A stretch of DNA of 53,930 nucleotides from Oscillospiraceae bacterium (GCA_009777635.1 WRLK01000014.1:1-53930), one strand, 5' to 3'. Positions 26,271 through 34,840 are shown, counted from the first letter of the stretch. Notes: generated by a model not told the origin, from the letters alone. Made by a program: numbers and translations.

Positions 26271-26384
26271 GATTATGGCCATTCCTTTCGCTTAATTCAA
26301 ATCACAAAACAGCCATGAAAAGGAATGGATATATTGCGCATGAGCGGCGGTTTCGCGCAGGCGGGAGCCACTCGCGCTTCGAAT

Positions 26385-26412
26385 GTAAAGTTTGAATAAA
26401 TACAAACTTTAC
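26385..26412. repeat. Inverted repeat across the end of the divergent PAP2 gene
   Basis: GTAAAGTTTG (26385-26394) and CAAACTTTAC (26403-26412) form a perfect 10-base stem with an 8-base loop that includes the stop codon at 26409. No T-tract follows on the minus strand, so it is an mRNA 3'-end hairpin rather than a clear terminator. Confidence 0.45.
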
Positions 26413-26954
26413 ACCATCGGCATGAACACGGCTACCAATATTCCGACGATGCAGCCGCCCAACACCTCAAGCGGGGTATGCCCTAAAAATTCCTTTAGCT
26501 CTTTATTCAAAAGCGGCTGCGGCTCGTCGTGCTCCGGTGCTTTTCCATCGGGCGATCCCGCTGTTTCATACGCATTTTCGTCATCAGTTTTCTGCGCAGG
26601 CTTCAGGAAAAACGGCCAGTTTGTAAACTCAAAGACAATCCGGTTTAAGACCTTTGCCTGTTCCCCGGCGGCGCGGCGTACGCCCATCGCGTCATACATG
26701 ACAATTGCGGCAAGCACAAGCGCAAGCCCGAATTCAGGCGAAGAAAATCCGCGTTTATTCGCCATCGCAATTGCGATTGACGACACCAGCGCCGAATGGG
26801 AGCTCGGCATGCCGCCCGCGCCGACCATGCGCTCCCAGTCGAGCTTTTTAGTAAAAAACCACGTCAGAAGAACCTTTAATGCCTGCGCGGAAAACCACGA
26901 GACAAAACCGATATTTACGATATAATTGCTTGCCATAACCCTAAAAATTATCAT
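26409..26954 (-). CDS. Divergent PAP2-family membrane protein (YuiD-like)
   Basis: 181 residues with four hydrophobic helices and GGMPSSHSALV, the histidine motif of the divergent PAP2 family. A long acidic, proline-rich insert (about residues 117-145: KTDDENAYETAGSPDGKAPE) precedes the last helix and is unusual. ATG 26936 is an alternative start. Function in lipid phosphate metabolism is implied by family only. It follows ispA by 16 bases. Confidence 0.8.
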   Translation of the reverse strand: MIIFRVMASNYIVNIGFVSWFSAQALKVLLTWFFTKKLDWERMVGAGGMPSSHSALVSSIAIAMANKRGFSSPEFGLALVLAAIVMYDAMGVRRAAGEQAKVLNRIVFEFTNWPFFLKPAQKTDDENAYETAGSPDGKAPEHDEPQPLLNKELKEFLGHTPLEVLGGCIVGILVAVFMPMV

Positions 26955-26970
26955 ATTCCAGCCCGTCCAA

Positions 26971-27870
26971 TCAACGCTTTCTTACTGCAAGCATTTCTGC
27001 AAGCCCACACAAAAACTCCACGTTAAGCCCTGTTTTCCGAATCTCGCCGATTGCTTCCGCGGTAAGATTTTTTGCGGTTTCGGCGGCTTTTTCGACGCCC
27101 AGCAGCGACGCATACGTCGGCTTGCCACCCTTAAGATCGCTTCCGACCGGCTTTCCAAGCTCTTTTGAATCACCGGTTACATCAAGTATATCATCAAGAA
27201 TTTGGAACGCAAGCCCCAACTTTGACGCATATTCAGTAACATGCCTCGTTATTTTTTCGTCAGCGCCGCCCAGTATGCAGCCGACCTCGCACGCGGCCGT
27301 CATCAGCGCGCCCGTTTTTTTTGTATCCGTCAGAATCAGCGCGTTTAAATCAACATCGCGCTTTTCGTTTTCCATATCGATTATTTGACCCCCGACCATG
27401 CCGTTTGCGCCCGCGGCCCTTGATATCGCGCGGATTGCCGCCACTACCCTGTCCGATCCGAAGATTTCCGAATTTTCCTTTCGAGATGCCGTCTCAAATG
27501 CGAGAGTCAAAAGCCCGTCGCCCGCCAGCACCGCCGTGGCCTCGTCAAACTCGATGTGGCACGACGGTCTGCCGCGCCGCATATCGTCGTCGTCCATGCA
27601 CGGCAAATCATCGTGGATCAGCGAATACGCGTGCACCATTTCAAGCGCCGCCGCATACGGCACAGACGATACAAAATCATCTGAAAACAAATTGTAGCAG
27701 GACATGAGCAGTACCGCGCGGATTCTCTTCCCACCTGACAGAAGGCTGTAAGACATAGCGTCAACAACACGCCTGTTAAGGCCGGATACATCCGGCAAAA
27801 ACGTGGGCAAATCCCGCTCCAAAACCGTTAAGTATCGCTCAAACTGCGCGTTGATATCCTCCAAAGCCAT
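26971..27870 (-). CDS. ispA: Polyprenyl (farnesyl/geranylgeranyl) diphosphate synthase
   Basis: About 299 residues with the first Asp-rich motif DDLPCMDDDDMRRG and the second DDILDVTGD, plus GGKRIRAVL. It condenses isopentenyl diphosphate with allylic diphosphates. A GTG at 27873 directly precedes the ATG at 27870, and either could start translation, overlapping the xseB stop. The order xseA-xseB-ispA is conserved in Firmicutes. Confidence 0.93.
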   Translation of the reverse strand: MALEDINAQFERYLTVLERDLPTFLPDVSGLNRRVVDAMSYSLLSGGKRIRAVLLMSCYNLFSDDFVSSVPYAAALEMVHAYSLIHDDLPCMDDDDMRRGRPSCHIEFDEATAVLAGDGLLTLAFETASRKENSEIFGSDRVVAAIRAISRAAGANGMVGGQIIDMENEKRDVDLNALILTDTKKTGALMTAACEVGCILGGADEKITRHVTEYASKLGLAFQILDDILDVTGDSKELGKPVGSDLKGGKPTYASLLGVEKAAETAKNLTAEAIGEIRKTGLNVEFLCGLAEMLAVRKR

Positions 27871-28064
27871 CACCTTTCCCCGGGAAATAACGTCTCGATT
27901 TTCAGTTTCGCGGTCTCAAGCGTGTCCTCGCAAAACGCAATCAGCTCAGCGCCCTCGCCGTAAAGCTTAAGCGACTCCTCAAGCGTGTTTTCACCGGAAT
28001 CGAGCTTGCCAACGATCTCATCAAGCCGTGCCATCGCCTGCTCAAAACTTATGTCCATCTTCAT
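27870..28064 (-). CDS. xseB: Exodeoxyribonuclease VII small subunit
   Basis: 64 residues (SFEQAMARLDEIVGKLDSGE, then LEESLKLYGEGAELI), the entire short helical family. ATG 28064 lies 6 bases after GGAGG. It overlaps the end of xseA by 23 bases and pairs with it in one enzyme. Confidence 0.92.
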   Translation of the reverse strand: MKMDISFEQAMARLDEIVGKLDSGENTLEESLKLYGEGAELIAFCEDTLETAKLKIETLFPGER

Positions 28065-29244
28065 TGGTCCCCTCCAAAACAATGGCGTTCAGATAACCGT
28101 CGCAAAACCTTAACGAAAGCTTGTCCCCCGGCTTTAAGAGCGCCGCTTTCGAGACGGCCTTGCCATCATGGTAGATGATGGAATATCCGCGGGATAAGAC
28201 CTCCGCCGGGTTCAGCGAGCGCAGGAGTGCAGCCTTTGTGCGCAAATTCTCCTTAAAACGATCGAGTATTTTATTATTATACAACGATTGCGAAAAAAAA
28301 TCCAATCTTTGTTGTGCTTTCAGGATAGAATCCCGTGGGGACGACAATCCCGGGCTGCTTCGCAGTTTTTGAAGCCTTTGGCTGTTCGATCCGATAAGAT
28401 TTCCGGCATGTCTCGAAAAAAAATCGCGATAGCCCGAAACCCGCTGCTTGAGCTCCTGTGCGGACGGCGTGACAAGCTCGGCCGCCACGGACGGAGTAGG
28501 CGCCCGCAAATCCGCGACGAAATCGCAAATCGTATAGTCAACCTCATGCCCCACAGCCGACACAACAGGGGTTTTCGCCTCATAAACCGCATAAGCAAGC
28601 GCCTCGTCGTTAAACGCGCGCAAATCCTCAGCAGATCCGCCGCCGCGTCCGATGATAATGACGTCGCACCTTTCGTCCAGCATCTTAAGCGCGCTTACGA
28701 GCGCGGACGCCGCGTTTTCTCCCTGAACGTCGGCGTGGGCGGTCAAAAGCTCGCAAACCGGATACCTGCGCGAGATTACGTTGATTATGTCCTGAAGCGC
28801 AGCACCTGTCTGCGAGGTGACGACGCCAATCCTGCGCGGGAAAGCCGGCAGTGGTTTTTTATGCGCATCATCGAAAAGCCCCTTGCTGAAAAGCCGTTGT
28901 TTTAGCTGTTCAAACGCCACTGCCGCAGCACCGGCGCCCTCAGGCTGCATGTCCGTGACGTAAAGCTGGTATGCGCCGTCCCGCTCGAACACGCCGAGGT
29001 GAGCCCTCACAAGCACAGACATGCCGTTTTCCGGCTCAAATCGCAGGTCCCCGGCGTTTGACTTGAACATGACCGCCTTAACCAAGCCGCCCTCATCCTT
29101 CATGCTGAAATAGCAGTGCCCCGACTTAAAATGCCGCGTGAAATTGCTGATTTCACCCTTGATATAAAGATCGCAAAGCCTTTTGTCTTCCTCAATCACC
29201 GCTTTGACATAGCGGTTTAGCTGGCTTACCGTCAAAACCGTCAT
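28042..29244 (-). CDS. xseA: Exodeoxyribonuclease VII large subunit
   Basis: 400 residues: N-terminal OB fold (VLTVSQLNRYVKAVIEED, LYIKGEISNF), catalytic core RRIGVVTSQTGAALQDIINV and IIGRGGGSAEDLRAFNDE, then helical arms and the closing RGYSIIYHDGKAV. It degrades single-stranded DNA. ATG 29244 overlaps the upstream stop and starts the canonical N-terminus. The 48-base longer frame is not needed. Confidence 0.93.
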   Translation of the reverse strand: MTVLTVSQLNRYVKAVIEEDKRLCDLYIKGEISNFTRHFKSGHCYFSMKDEGGLVKAVMFKSNAGDLRFEPENGMSVLVRAHLGVFERDGAYQLYVTDMQPEGAGAAAVAFEQLKQRLFSKGLFDDAHKKPLPAFPRRIGVVTSQTGAALQDIINVISRRYPVCELLTAHADVQGENAASALVSALKMLDERCDVIIIGRGGGSAEDLRAFNDEALAYAVYEAKTPVVSAVGHEVDYTICDFVADLRAPTPSVAAELVTPSAQELKQRVSGYRDFFSRHAGNLIGSNSQRLQKLRSSPGLSSPRDSILKAQQRLDFFSQSLYNNKILDRFKENLRTKAALLRSLNPAEVLSRGYSIIYHDGKAVSKAALLKPGDKLSLRFCDGYLNAIVLEGTNEDGHKF

Positions 29245-30209
29245 ATCGGATTTTTCCCCTTGCCCAAAGATTTTTGATAGGATTTTTCGCATAATACCGC
29301 AATACCCGCGGCGTTGTCCGAGGAAAAGCCGGGGCTTGCGAAAACCGCGTCAAAATGCTTTTCGATGCTGTCGCGGATGATGGAATTGCCCATCACGCCG
29401 CCTGAATACACAATTCTGCGCCCGGGATATTTTTTTATGACGCGCATCGTCATGCCAAAAACCGCCCGCTCAATGCTGTCGATGCAAAACCTTGCGACAT
29501 CGACACTCTCCTCGCCGTCAGACAACAGCTTGCGGCACTGGTTTTCCACGCCGGAAAGACAACAATCAAGGCCTTTAAATGCGATTTTAACCGGAAATCT
29601 TTTTCCCGATTCTTTCGCAAGCTCCTCGAGCGCCGGTCCGGACGGGAAGCTTAACCCAAGAATCGCGCCTGTCCTGTCGATGAGCTGGCCTGCGTACAAG
29701 TCAAGGGACTCCGCGATCACAGCAATTTTAAATGGCTTTTTGCCTGTTTCGTCCGGCTGCACCAAAAGGCACTGCGTTGTCCCGCCGGAGACGTGAAACG
29801 CAAGGAATTCACGCTCAAAAAGCTCGTTTTGCTTCGTTTCAAAAAGCGCGGCCGCTATGTGGCCCGCCTGATGGGAAAACTCAAAAAGAGGAACACCAAG
29901 TACGGCGGCAACTGACTGACTCACCATTTTTCCTGATAAAAAGCAAGGCATATAAGAATCCTCGCTGTCGCGGGGGTAACTGGCACATCCCACGGCACAT
30001 ATCAGTTTCTCATTGCCCTCAAAAAGATTTTCCAGTAACCCGCCTAATTGCTTGACATGCGCGAAAACCGCATCGTTTTGCCTAAGCCCAAGATCGCCGC
30101 TTGCAACTTGTAATTGCTTTTTGCATTGCTGAATCGTACCGTCTTCGCCGAGCAATGCCGTTGACGTCGTGTAGTTGCTTGTATCAATTCCTAAGCTTGC
30201 TTTCATCAT
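29241..30209 (-). CDS. TsaD/Kae1-like paralogue (peptidase M22 family)
   Basis: 322 residues of the ASKHA superfamily: GIDTSNYTTS at the start, FSHQAGHIAAALFE with the HxxxH metal pair, FHVSGGTTQ, and YSGGVMGNS at the end. It resembles the tRNA t6A enzyme TsaD but is shorter and more divergent, and in Clostridia such a second copy is often found between nusB and xseA. Whether it carries out t6A synthesis or another ATP-dependent step is not known. Confidence 0.75.
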   Translation of the reverse strand: MMKASLGIDTSNYTTSTALLGEDGTIQQCKKQLQVASGDLGLRQNDAVFAHVKQLGGLLENLFEGNEKLICAVGCASYPRDSEDSYMPCFLSGKMVSQSVAAVLGVPLFEFSHQAGHIAAALFETKQNELFEREFLAFHVSGGTTQCLLVQPDETGKKPFKIAVIAESLDLYAGQLIDRTGAILGLSFPSGPALEELAKESGKRFPVKIAFKGLDCCLSGVENQCRKLLSDGEESVDVARFCIDSIERAVFGMTMRVIKKYPGRRIVYSGGVMGNSIIRDSIEKHFDAVFASPGFSSDNAAGIAVLCEKSYQKSLGKGKNPI

Positions 30210-30775
30210 TCGACCTCAATGACAATATCTTCAATAAGTTCAATATCATCCGGTTTTTTGTCTGTCTGTGGTTTGTGTTCTTCCTGTATATCTTGTGTAT
30301 TTAACTGTTTATCCTGATTATCCTCTTGCGCGTTTTCTTCCTCCTGTTTTGCAGGCGCATCCTCAAGCCCGCGGCGCACGCGTTCAAAGCTTCCGAGTAT
30401 TCCATTGATATAGGTGGCTTCCTCATTTGTGCCAAACATTTTTACAAGCTCCACAGCCTCGTTTATCGAGGCTCCGACCGGAATATCTTCAAGTTTTGTC
30501 ATTTCGCAAAAGCTCATCCTGAGCCCCGCCAGCGCCGTGCGCGAGATTCGCTTTAACTTCCAGCCCTGGGAATACTGCCCGATGAGCGAATCCAGCTCCT
30601 CGCGGTTTTGTATCACCTTGCTTAAAAGCTCCAGCGCAAACGAGTCGACCTCTGCGTCGCGCGTCAGTTTAGCCGTTTCGATGATTTCCTCAAGGCTTTC
30701 CTCTTCCCTGAACGACCACTCAAACAACAAGGAAAACGCTGTTTCGCGTGATTCGCGACGAGTAGTTTTTGGCAT
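30206..30775 (-). CDS. nusB: Transcription antitermination factor NusB with long acidic tail
   Basis: The first ~133 residues are a normal NusB (RRESRETAFSLLFEWSF, ELDSLIGQYSQGWKLKRISRTALAGLR, INEAVELVKMFGTNEEATYINGIL). The last ~55 are a low-complexity Glu/Asp/Gln/Lys tail that most NusB proteins lack. NusB binds BoxA RNA with NusE. ATG 30775 has AAGGGG 8 bases upstream. The tail is probably unstructured. Confidence 0.92.
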   Translation of the reverse strand: MPKTTRRESRETAFSLLFEWSFREEESLEEIIETAKLTRDAEVDSFALELLSKVIQNREELDSLIGQYSQGWKLKRISRTALAGLRMSFCEMTKLEDIPVGASINEAVELVKMFGTNEEATYINGILGSFERVRRGLEDAPAKQEEENAQEDNQDKQLNTQDIQEEHKPQTDKKPDDIELIEDIVIEVE

Positions 30776-30858
30776 AACTATGCCCCTTCCTGCTTAAAAA
30801 ACAAATCCCGCGATTGTAACCAGCCGCGGGTTCGTTACAATTTTTCTATTATCAAGTT

Positions 30859-31218
30859 TCACGGGCCGGGTGTTTCATCGGGAAAAATAATGCCCGCAAC
30901 AAAGACGTTCACCTTTGAAACGGCTTTGCCGGTCATTGTTTGGACGTTGTCCTTGACCGTGTTTTGTATCTCGGCGCAAACATGCGGGATATTCGCGCCA
31001 TATTTTAAGTTCACGCTGATCTCGATGTTTGCAAAATCGTCAACCAGCTCAATGAGCACCGCTTTTTTAATGCGCGGAAAAAACCCGCGTATGCTGCGCG
31101 GCTCCGCAAGCGAGGCCACTCCTTCGGTTTCAAGCACCGCAACGCGCGCGATAGCGGCGATTACCTCCCGCGATATTTTTAGTCCCCCGGTCGATTGCTT
31201 GTTTTCGACGTTACTCAC
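30859..31218 (-). CDS. Asp23/Gls24-family envelope stress protein
   Basis: 119 residues. GLKISREVIAAIARVAVLETEGVASLAEP is the family N-terminus, and EIQNTVKDNVQTMTG-VNVFVAGI the C-terminal helix-strand. GTG start with GGGGGG upstream. These proteins gather at the cell envelope, and the gene typically sits before nusB in Clostridia. Confidence 0.9.
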   Translation of the reverse strand: MSNVENKQSTGGLKISREVIAAIARVAVLETEGVASLAEPRSIRGFFPRIKKAVLIELVDDFANIEISVNLKYGANIPHVCAEIQNTVKDNVQTMTGKAVSKVNVFVAGIIFPDETPGP

Positions 31219-31260
31219 GAAAGACCCCCCGTTAACCTTATTGTGCTTACTGCCTTAAAA

Positions 31261-31294
31261 ATCTATGCAACGCCGAAAAGGCGCTGCATAGATT
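31261..31294 (-). terminator. Terminator of the spoIIIA operon
   Basis: ATCTATGCAaCGCC and GGCGcTGCATAGAT form a 13-pair stem with one mismatch around a GAAA-type loop. On the minus strand it is followed by TTTTTAAGG. It lies between spoIIIAH and asp23. Confidence 0.8.
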
Positions 31295-31309
31295 ATAACA
31301 CATAGCCCG

Positions 31310-31353
31310 GCTATGAAGCAAGTAGATTTATGCTATGAAGCAAGTAGATTATA
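31310..31353. repeat. Tandem duplication of a 22-base unit
   Basis: GCTATGAAGCAAGTAGATTTAT is followed directly by GCTATGAAGCAAGTAGATTATA, a fresh two-copy tandem repeat between the operon terminator and the end of spoIIIAH. No function is suggested. Confidence 0.75.
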
Positions 31354-31359
31354 TTCCGC

Positions 31360-31902
31360 CTAATTAATCTCTATAATCGAGATGTTTTCAGCCGGCATAT
31401 CGGTTTCCTTTAAGATGATATCCTTTATCTGGGCGGCTTCGTTCACTAAAAGGCCGTCTGTCCGCACGATCACGTCGCAGTTTTTCGTGTCGTAGTAAAC
31501 CATCACGTCTGTGAACCCTTTCGCCTTGATCATATTTTCGATTTTGCCCTCGACCTCAATCGAATCAGCAAGGTCCGCCGCCCGCATGGCAAGCTCGACC
31601 TTCTGTTCCGCTGCGATGTCTGCGTCCTGTAGCATCGCCGCCAGCGATTCGGCGGCTTCGTCGCGCGCCCGCTGCCTTGACATCTTAGCTTCCACGAAGA
31701 ATATCTCGCCCATATCGGCATGGGAGATGTCGGTACCGTCCACATATTGCGCCTCGCCGTATGTAGCGTCGTCCTCAACGATATGCGTCACAGGAAGCTC
31801 GATTGGCGAGCTTGTATACTGCCAGTTCAGATAAACCGCGATTCCAAGCCCTAAAACAAGCGCCGCAAGGATGATTTGACGTTTTCCGATTATCATATTC
31901 AT
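31360..31902 (-). CDS. spoIIIAH: Stage III sporulation protein AH
   Basis: 180 residues with one N-terminal membrane helix (QIILAALVLGLGIAVYL) and an extracytoplasmic YscJ/FliF-like ring domain (KAKGFTDVMVYYDTKNCDVIV). It is the mother-cell half of the channel that joins forespore SpoIIQ. GGAGG lies 6 bases before the ATG. It is the last gene of the spoIIIA operon and is followed by the terminator. Confidence 0.9.
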   Translation of the reverse strand: MNMIIGKRQIILAALVLGLGIAVYLNWQYTSSPIELPVTHIVEDDATYGEAQYVDGTDISHADMGEIFFVEAKMSRQRARDEAAESLAAMLQDADIAAEQKVELAMRAADLADSIEVEGKIENMIKAKGFTDVMVYYDTKNCDVIVRTDGLLVNEAAQIKDIILKETDMPAENISIIEIN

Positions 31903-31920
31903 AAAGAACCTCCAGCATGA

Positions 31921-32493
31921 TTATTTTGATATTTTTACAACGCAAACCCTTGTCGTCGGAATGTTCAGGGCGGTTGTTACAACATGGATGATGTCCTGTT
32001 CCACTTTCAAATTCCCGGCGCCCCGGCACATGACCACAACGCCTTGCACTCGCGGCTCCAGCTTTGTTTTGACAAGGGCCTGCCGCCCTTCCTTTCCGTC
32101 GACGATGATGTATTTCTGTTCGGTGCTTTCTTTCTGGTATGATTTTCCAACCGATTCCGTGTTCGACTCCCGCTGCGTGTCGACGTTTCGCTTTTCTTCC
32201 CTTGCGTAAACGACCTCGCCCGTATCCTCGAGCGTGATCATCACACGCGTTTCGCCTGCGCCCTCCATCTGGGAAATCATAAGCTCGAGCCGCTCCTCGA
32301 GCATCTGTACGTACTCAGCCGACGTAAGCTCCAAGCTTTCCGGCTCGTTTTTGGCTTTCGTTCCGCTGTCGATAAACTGCGACAGTAAAATCAGCGCCAT
32401 CCCAAGGATTCCGATTGCTACGATTATTTTTATCTTGCCGTCGCCGCTAAGCCAATTTTTCATTGTTAAGACAAGGCTTTCAGTCCCCCCCAT
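31921..32493 (-). CDS. spoIIIAG: Stage III sporulation protein AG
   Basis: 190 residues: a membrane helix (IKIIVAIGILGMALILLSQFI) and a ring-forming domain with MEGAGETRVMITLEDTGEVVYA and ALVKTKLEPRVQGVVVMCRGAG. ATG 32493 has GAAGGAGAG 6 bases upstream and overlaps the spoIIIAF end. It forms the large ring in the feeding-tube apparatus. Confidence 0.9.
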   Translation of the reverse strand: MGGTESLVLTMKNWLSGDGKIKIIVAIGILGMALILLSQFIDSGTKAKNEPESLELTSAEYVQMLEERLELMISQMEGAGETRVMITLEDTGEVVYAREEKRNVDTQRESNTESVGKSYQKESTEQKYIIVDGKEGRQALVKTKLEPRVQGVVVMCRGAGNLKVEQDIIHVVTTALNIPTTRVCVVKISK

Positions 32494-32989
32494 ACTGCCA
32501 CTCTCCTTCGGTATAGCCAAGATCCACATCCATCTCAAGTGATTGTTCAATCCGCCTTTTCAGCGCCTCATGCTGCGGCTCAAGGCTTCTGTCAAGAATG
32601 ATGACGGCAACCGCCCTTGTTTCACTTTGTCCGTTTGTATTAATGTTTATGGCGATGGAATGGTAATTTATTCCCATTTGCCGTAATTTATCCGCGATTA
32701 TTTTTTGCGCCGCCTGCTCCGCGCTGATTCTTGTCTGTTTTTCCATCACCTCCTCTAAGCGAGCCGCTTTTTCCTCTGCGATTTCGGCGGAATATTCAGG
32801 CAGCCACAGCCGCCCCTCGGGAATCCTTAACAGCACCGGCGACAACAGGCAGCATAAAAAAAATACGCTGACGACAAGCTTGAACACACCCGTCAGGTTT
32901 GATTTCGGCATAAGCTGGAGCGCGATACCGCACGCCGCCATCGCCGCGCAAATCGAAAACGCCCATGTGCGCACCGCTTCCAAAGCCAT
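32480..32989 (-). CDS. spoIIIAF: Stage III sporulation protein AF
   Basis: About 169 residues: two N-terminal membrane helices (SICAAMAACGIALQLMP, VSVFFLCCLLSPVLL) and a soluble C-terminal domain. The start is uncertain. ATG 32989 is only a few bases from GAGGTG, and a TTG at 33004 is an alternative. The gene begins right at the edge of the inserted repeat element, which may have displaced its original ribosome site. Confidence 0.82.
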   Translation of the reverse strand: MALEAVRTWAFSICAAMAACGIALQLMPKSNLTGVFKLVVSVFFLCCLLSPVLLRIPEGRLWLPEYSAEIAEEKAARLEEVMEKQTRISAEQAAQKIIADKLRQMGINYHSIAININTNGQSETRAVAVIILDRSLEPQHEALKRRIEQSLEMDVDLGYTEGEWQYGGD

Positions 32990-33000
32990 CACCTCGCTTA

Positions 33001-33281
33001 ACAATGAACAATTAACAGATAACAGATAACAGATAACAATTGTGGAATCGCTTCGCGATATATTTTAATACTAATTTCATTTTAAAATATGGAATTAGTA
33101 TTGCGCATCTGTTTCGGTTGCCTTTTGAAAAAAGGTGAGAAACAGGCGCATTTTAGCAATTAAAACCCCGGGCGATTCATTCGCGAGGAGTAAGGTTTTA
33201 ATTGCGGATTAGTATAAAATACGTCCGCGCGGCGGACACCTTCATTGTTCATTGTTATCTGTTATCTGTTAATTGTTAATT
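33001..33281. repeat. Structured inverted-repeat (MITE-like) element inside the spoIIIA operon
   Basis: About 280 bases with no ORF. The ends are inverted repeats sharing AACAATTAACAGATAACAGA and more (33001-33041 against 33243-33281), built from ATAACAG heptamers. Inside are TATTTTAATACTAAT (33061-33075) pairing with ATTAGTATAAAATA (33208-33221), a long hairpin at 33102-33150 (TGCGC...CTGTTTC...CCTTTT and partners), a 12-base stem GCAATTAAAACC/GGTTTTAATTGC (33156-33167/33194-33205) and GTCCGC/GCGGAC (33223-33237). It abuts the spoIIIAE stop codon and the spoIIIAF start. Confidence 0.75.
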
Positions 33282-34424
33282 CGCCGTACCAAGTCCCGCC
33301 ATCATCACGACGGTCGTCGATACGATGATAAGCATCGCAAAACTCACAATAATAGCAATCAGGATTCCGAGCGTCGCGGCGCACGAGCGCAGCATATCCG
33401 ATACGCTTTTCACGCCGATTATGTCGCCCGCGACGACCGCGATGCTTGCAACCATATACCAGATTACCGTTTGGATAAAAACCGGCAAAAACGTGAACGC
33501 CGCCACGACCACGCCGTATGCGCCAAGCGTCGTCTTTAGCAGCTTAAAGCATCCCTGCGCCGCGCTGTATGCGTCTGAAAGCGCGCTGCCGACGACCGGG
33601 ACGAAGCTGCCGAGCATAAATTTGGCAGCCCGCACCGCAACTGTGTCAGCCGAGCCCGCGACCATCGTCTGGATAGACAAAACCCCGACGAAAGCCGTCA
33701 CGATAAATCCAAGGGACCAGCTTACAATCGTTTTTATGGATTTCGCGGCGGAGCCTGCGTTTATATCCGGTATCAGCGAGCCCATGATGCAAAGCGCAAG
33801 ATACACGCCCATCAGCGGCACGAGCATCGCCGATACGATCTGCAGCGCCGCCTGGCACGCAAAAAACAAAAATACGCTGTACGACGCGCCTGTCACAGGT
33901 GCGCCGGACGCCGAAAACGCCGCCGCAAAAGCCGGTATGTACGCAAGCATGAACAACGACGTGTCCCTTATACTGTTCGAGGTATCCACGATACAGTCCA
34001 AGACCGGCTTCATGACGGATATAAGCACTAAAAGCACGCATACAAGCGAAAAGGTCTGTGAGACCCTGCTTTCCCCCGAGGTTGTTTTGAGCGCCGCGAC
34101 AAGCGCGCACAGCACAATTACCCCGATGATGGACGCAAGTGTCCGTGTCGGCTGCAAAATCCGCTCACTGATCAGCAACATCACCGTTTTAAAGAAATTT
34201 TCCGGCGACATCGACAGCATCGCGCCAACGGAAAGACTGTCCGTTCCCGTTTGGCGCATCAGCTCGCGGGCCTCCCGCGGTACTTTTTCTTCGAGCTCGT
34301 CGCGGCCCAGCGCGTCAAGCTGCTCGTCTATGTCAAACATCATGGCCTGCTCCGGGCTTTCGGCAAAAGCCGTGGGCGCGAGCAGCATGACCGCGATTAT
34401 GATAAATATCAGGCCTCTTTTCAC
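33276..34424 (-). CDS. spoIIIAE: Stage III sporulation protein AE
   Basis: About 382 residues: signal peptide (MKRGLIFIIIAVMLLAPTAFA), then many hydrophobic helices with the conserved GASYSVFLFFACQAALQIVSAML and GSADTVAVRAAKFMLGSFVPVVG regions. GTG 34424 has GAGG 8 bases upstream. A GTG at 34433 is in frame. It is the large membrane component of the mother-cell channel. Its TAA is made from the first bases of the inserted element. Confidence 0.92.
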   Translation of the reverse strand: MKRGLIFIIIAVMLLAPTAFAESPEQAMMFDIDEQLDALGRDELEEKVPREARELMRQTGTDSLSVGAMLSMSPENFFKTVMLLISERILQPTRTLASIIGVIVLCALVAALKTTSGESRVSQTFSLVCVLLVLISVMKPVLDCIVDTSNSIRDTSLFMLAYIPAFAAAFSASGAPVTGASYSVFLFFACQAALQIVSAMLVPLMGVYLALCIMGSLIPDINAGSAAKSIKTIVSWSLGFIVTAFVGVLSIQTMVAGSADTVAVRAAKFMLGSFVPVVGSALSDAYSAAQGCFKLLKTTLGAYGVVVAAFTFLPVFIQTVIWYMVASIAVVAGDIIGVKSVSDMLRSCAATLGILIAIIVSFAMLIIVSTTVVMMAGLGTAN

Positions 34425-34446
34425 GTCCCGCACCTCATTTCTGTCC

Positions 34447-34839
34447 TCAAGCCATCAACGACGACACGATCGATAAAACGCGCGTGAAAAGCGGCAGGCT
34501 GACGACAAGTATGCTAACGCGCCCGGCGATTTCCAGCTTCGTCGCGATCGACGCCTCCCCCGCGTCCTTGCAGACGTCGCACGCGATTTGCGTCAATATG
34601 CAGATTCCAAGTGCCTTGAACATGATCCCCGCGTACTCCGCGTTGATGCCCGTCGTTTGCATAATCGCCTCAATCTCCGCCACAACCGGAACGACGCCGA
34701 TCAATATCCGGTATAGGATTATGATCCCCGCGGCAAACGAGACGAGCAGCGCGTAGTCCGGCTTTGACTGCCGCAAGACAGCGGCGATGACCGCTGCGAC
34801 GACGCCGATGCCTATGACGGCAAAAATCCCGGCGTCCAT
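34447..34839 (-). CDS. spoIIIAD: Stage III sporulation protein AD
   Basis: 130 residues, four hydrophobic helices, with PDYALLVSFAAGIIIL and KDAGEASIATKLEIAGRV. ATG 34839 was chosen because it gives the usual N-terminus and directly follows spoIIIAC. The longer frame overlaps that gene. Confidence 0.9.
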   Translation of the reverse strand: MDAGIFAVIGIGVVAAVIAAVLRQSKPDYALLVSFAAGIIILYRILIGVVPVVAEIEAIMQTTGINAEYAGIMFKALGICILTQIACDVCKDAGEASIATKLEIAGRVSILVVSLPLFTRVLSIVSSLMA

Positions 34840-34840
34840 A

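Noticed and set aside
33325-34476. 383-codon open frame on the plus strand
   Set aside because: It is exactly antisense to spoIIIAE and spoIIIAD, rich in Ser/Thr/Ala/Ile without domain pattern, and has no ribosome site. It is a shadow of GC-rich third positions.
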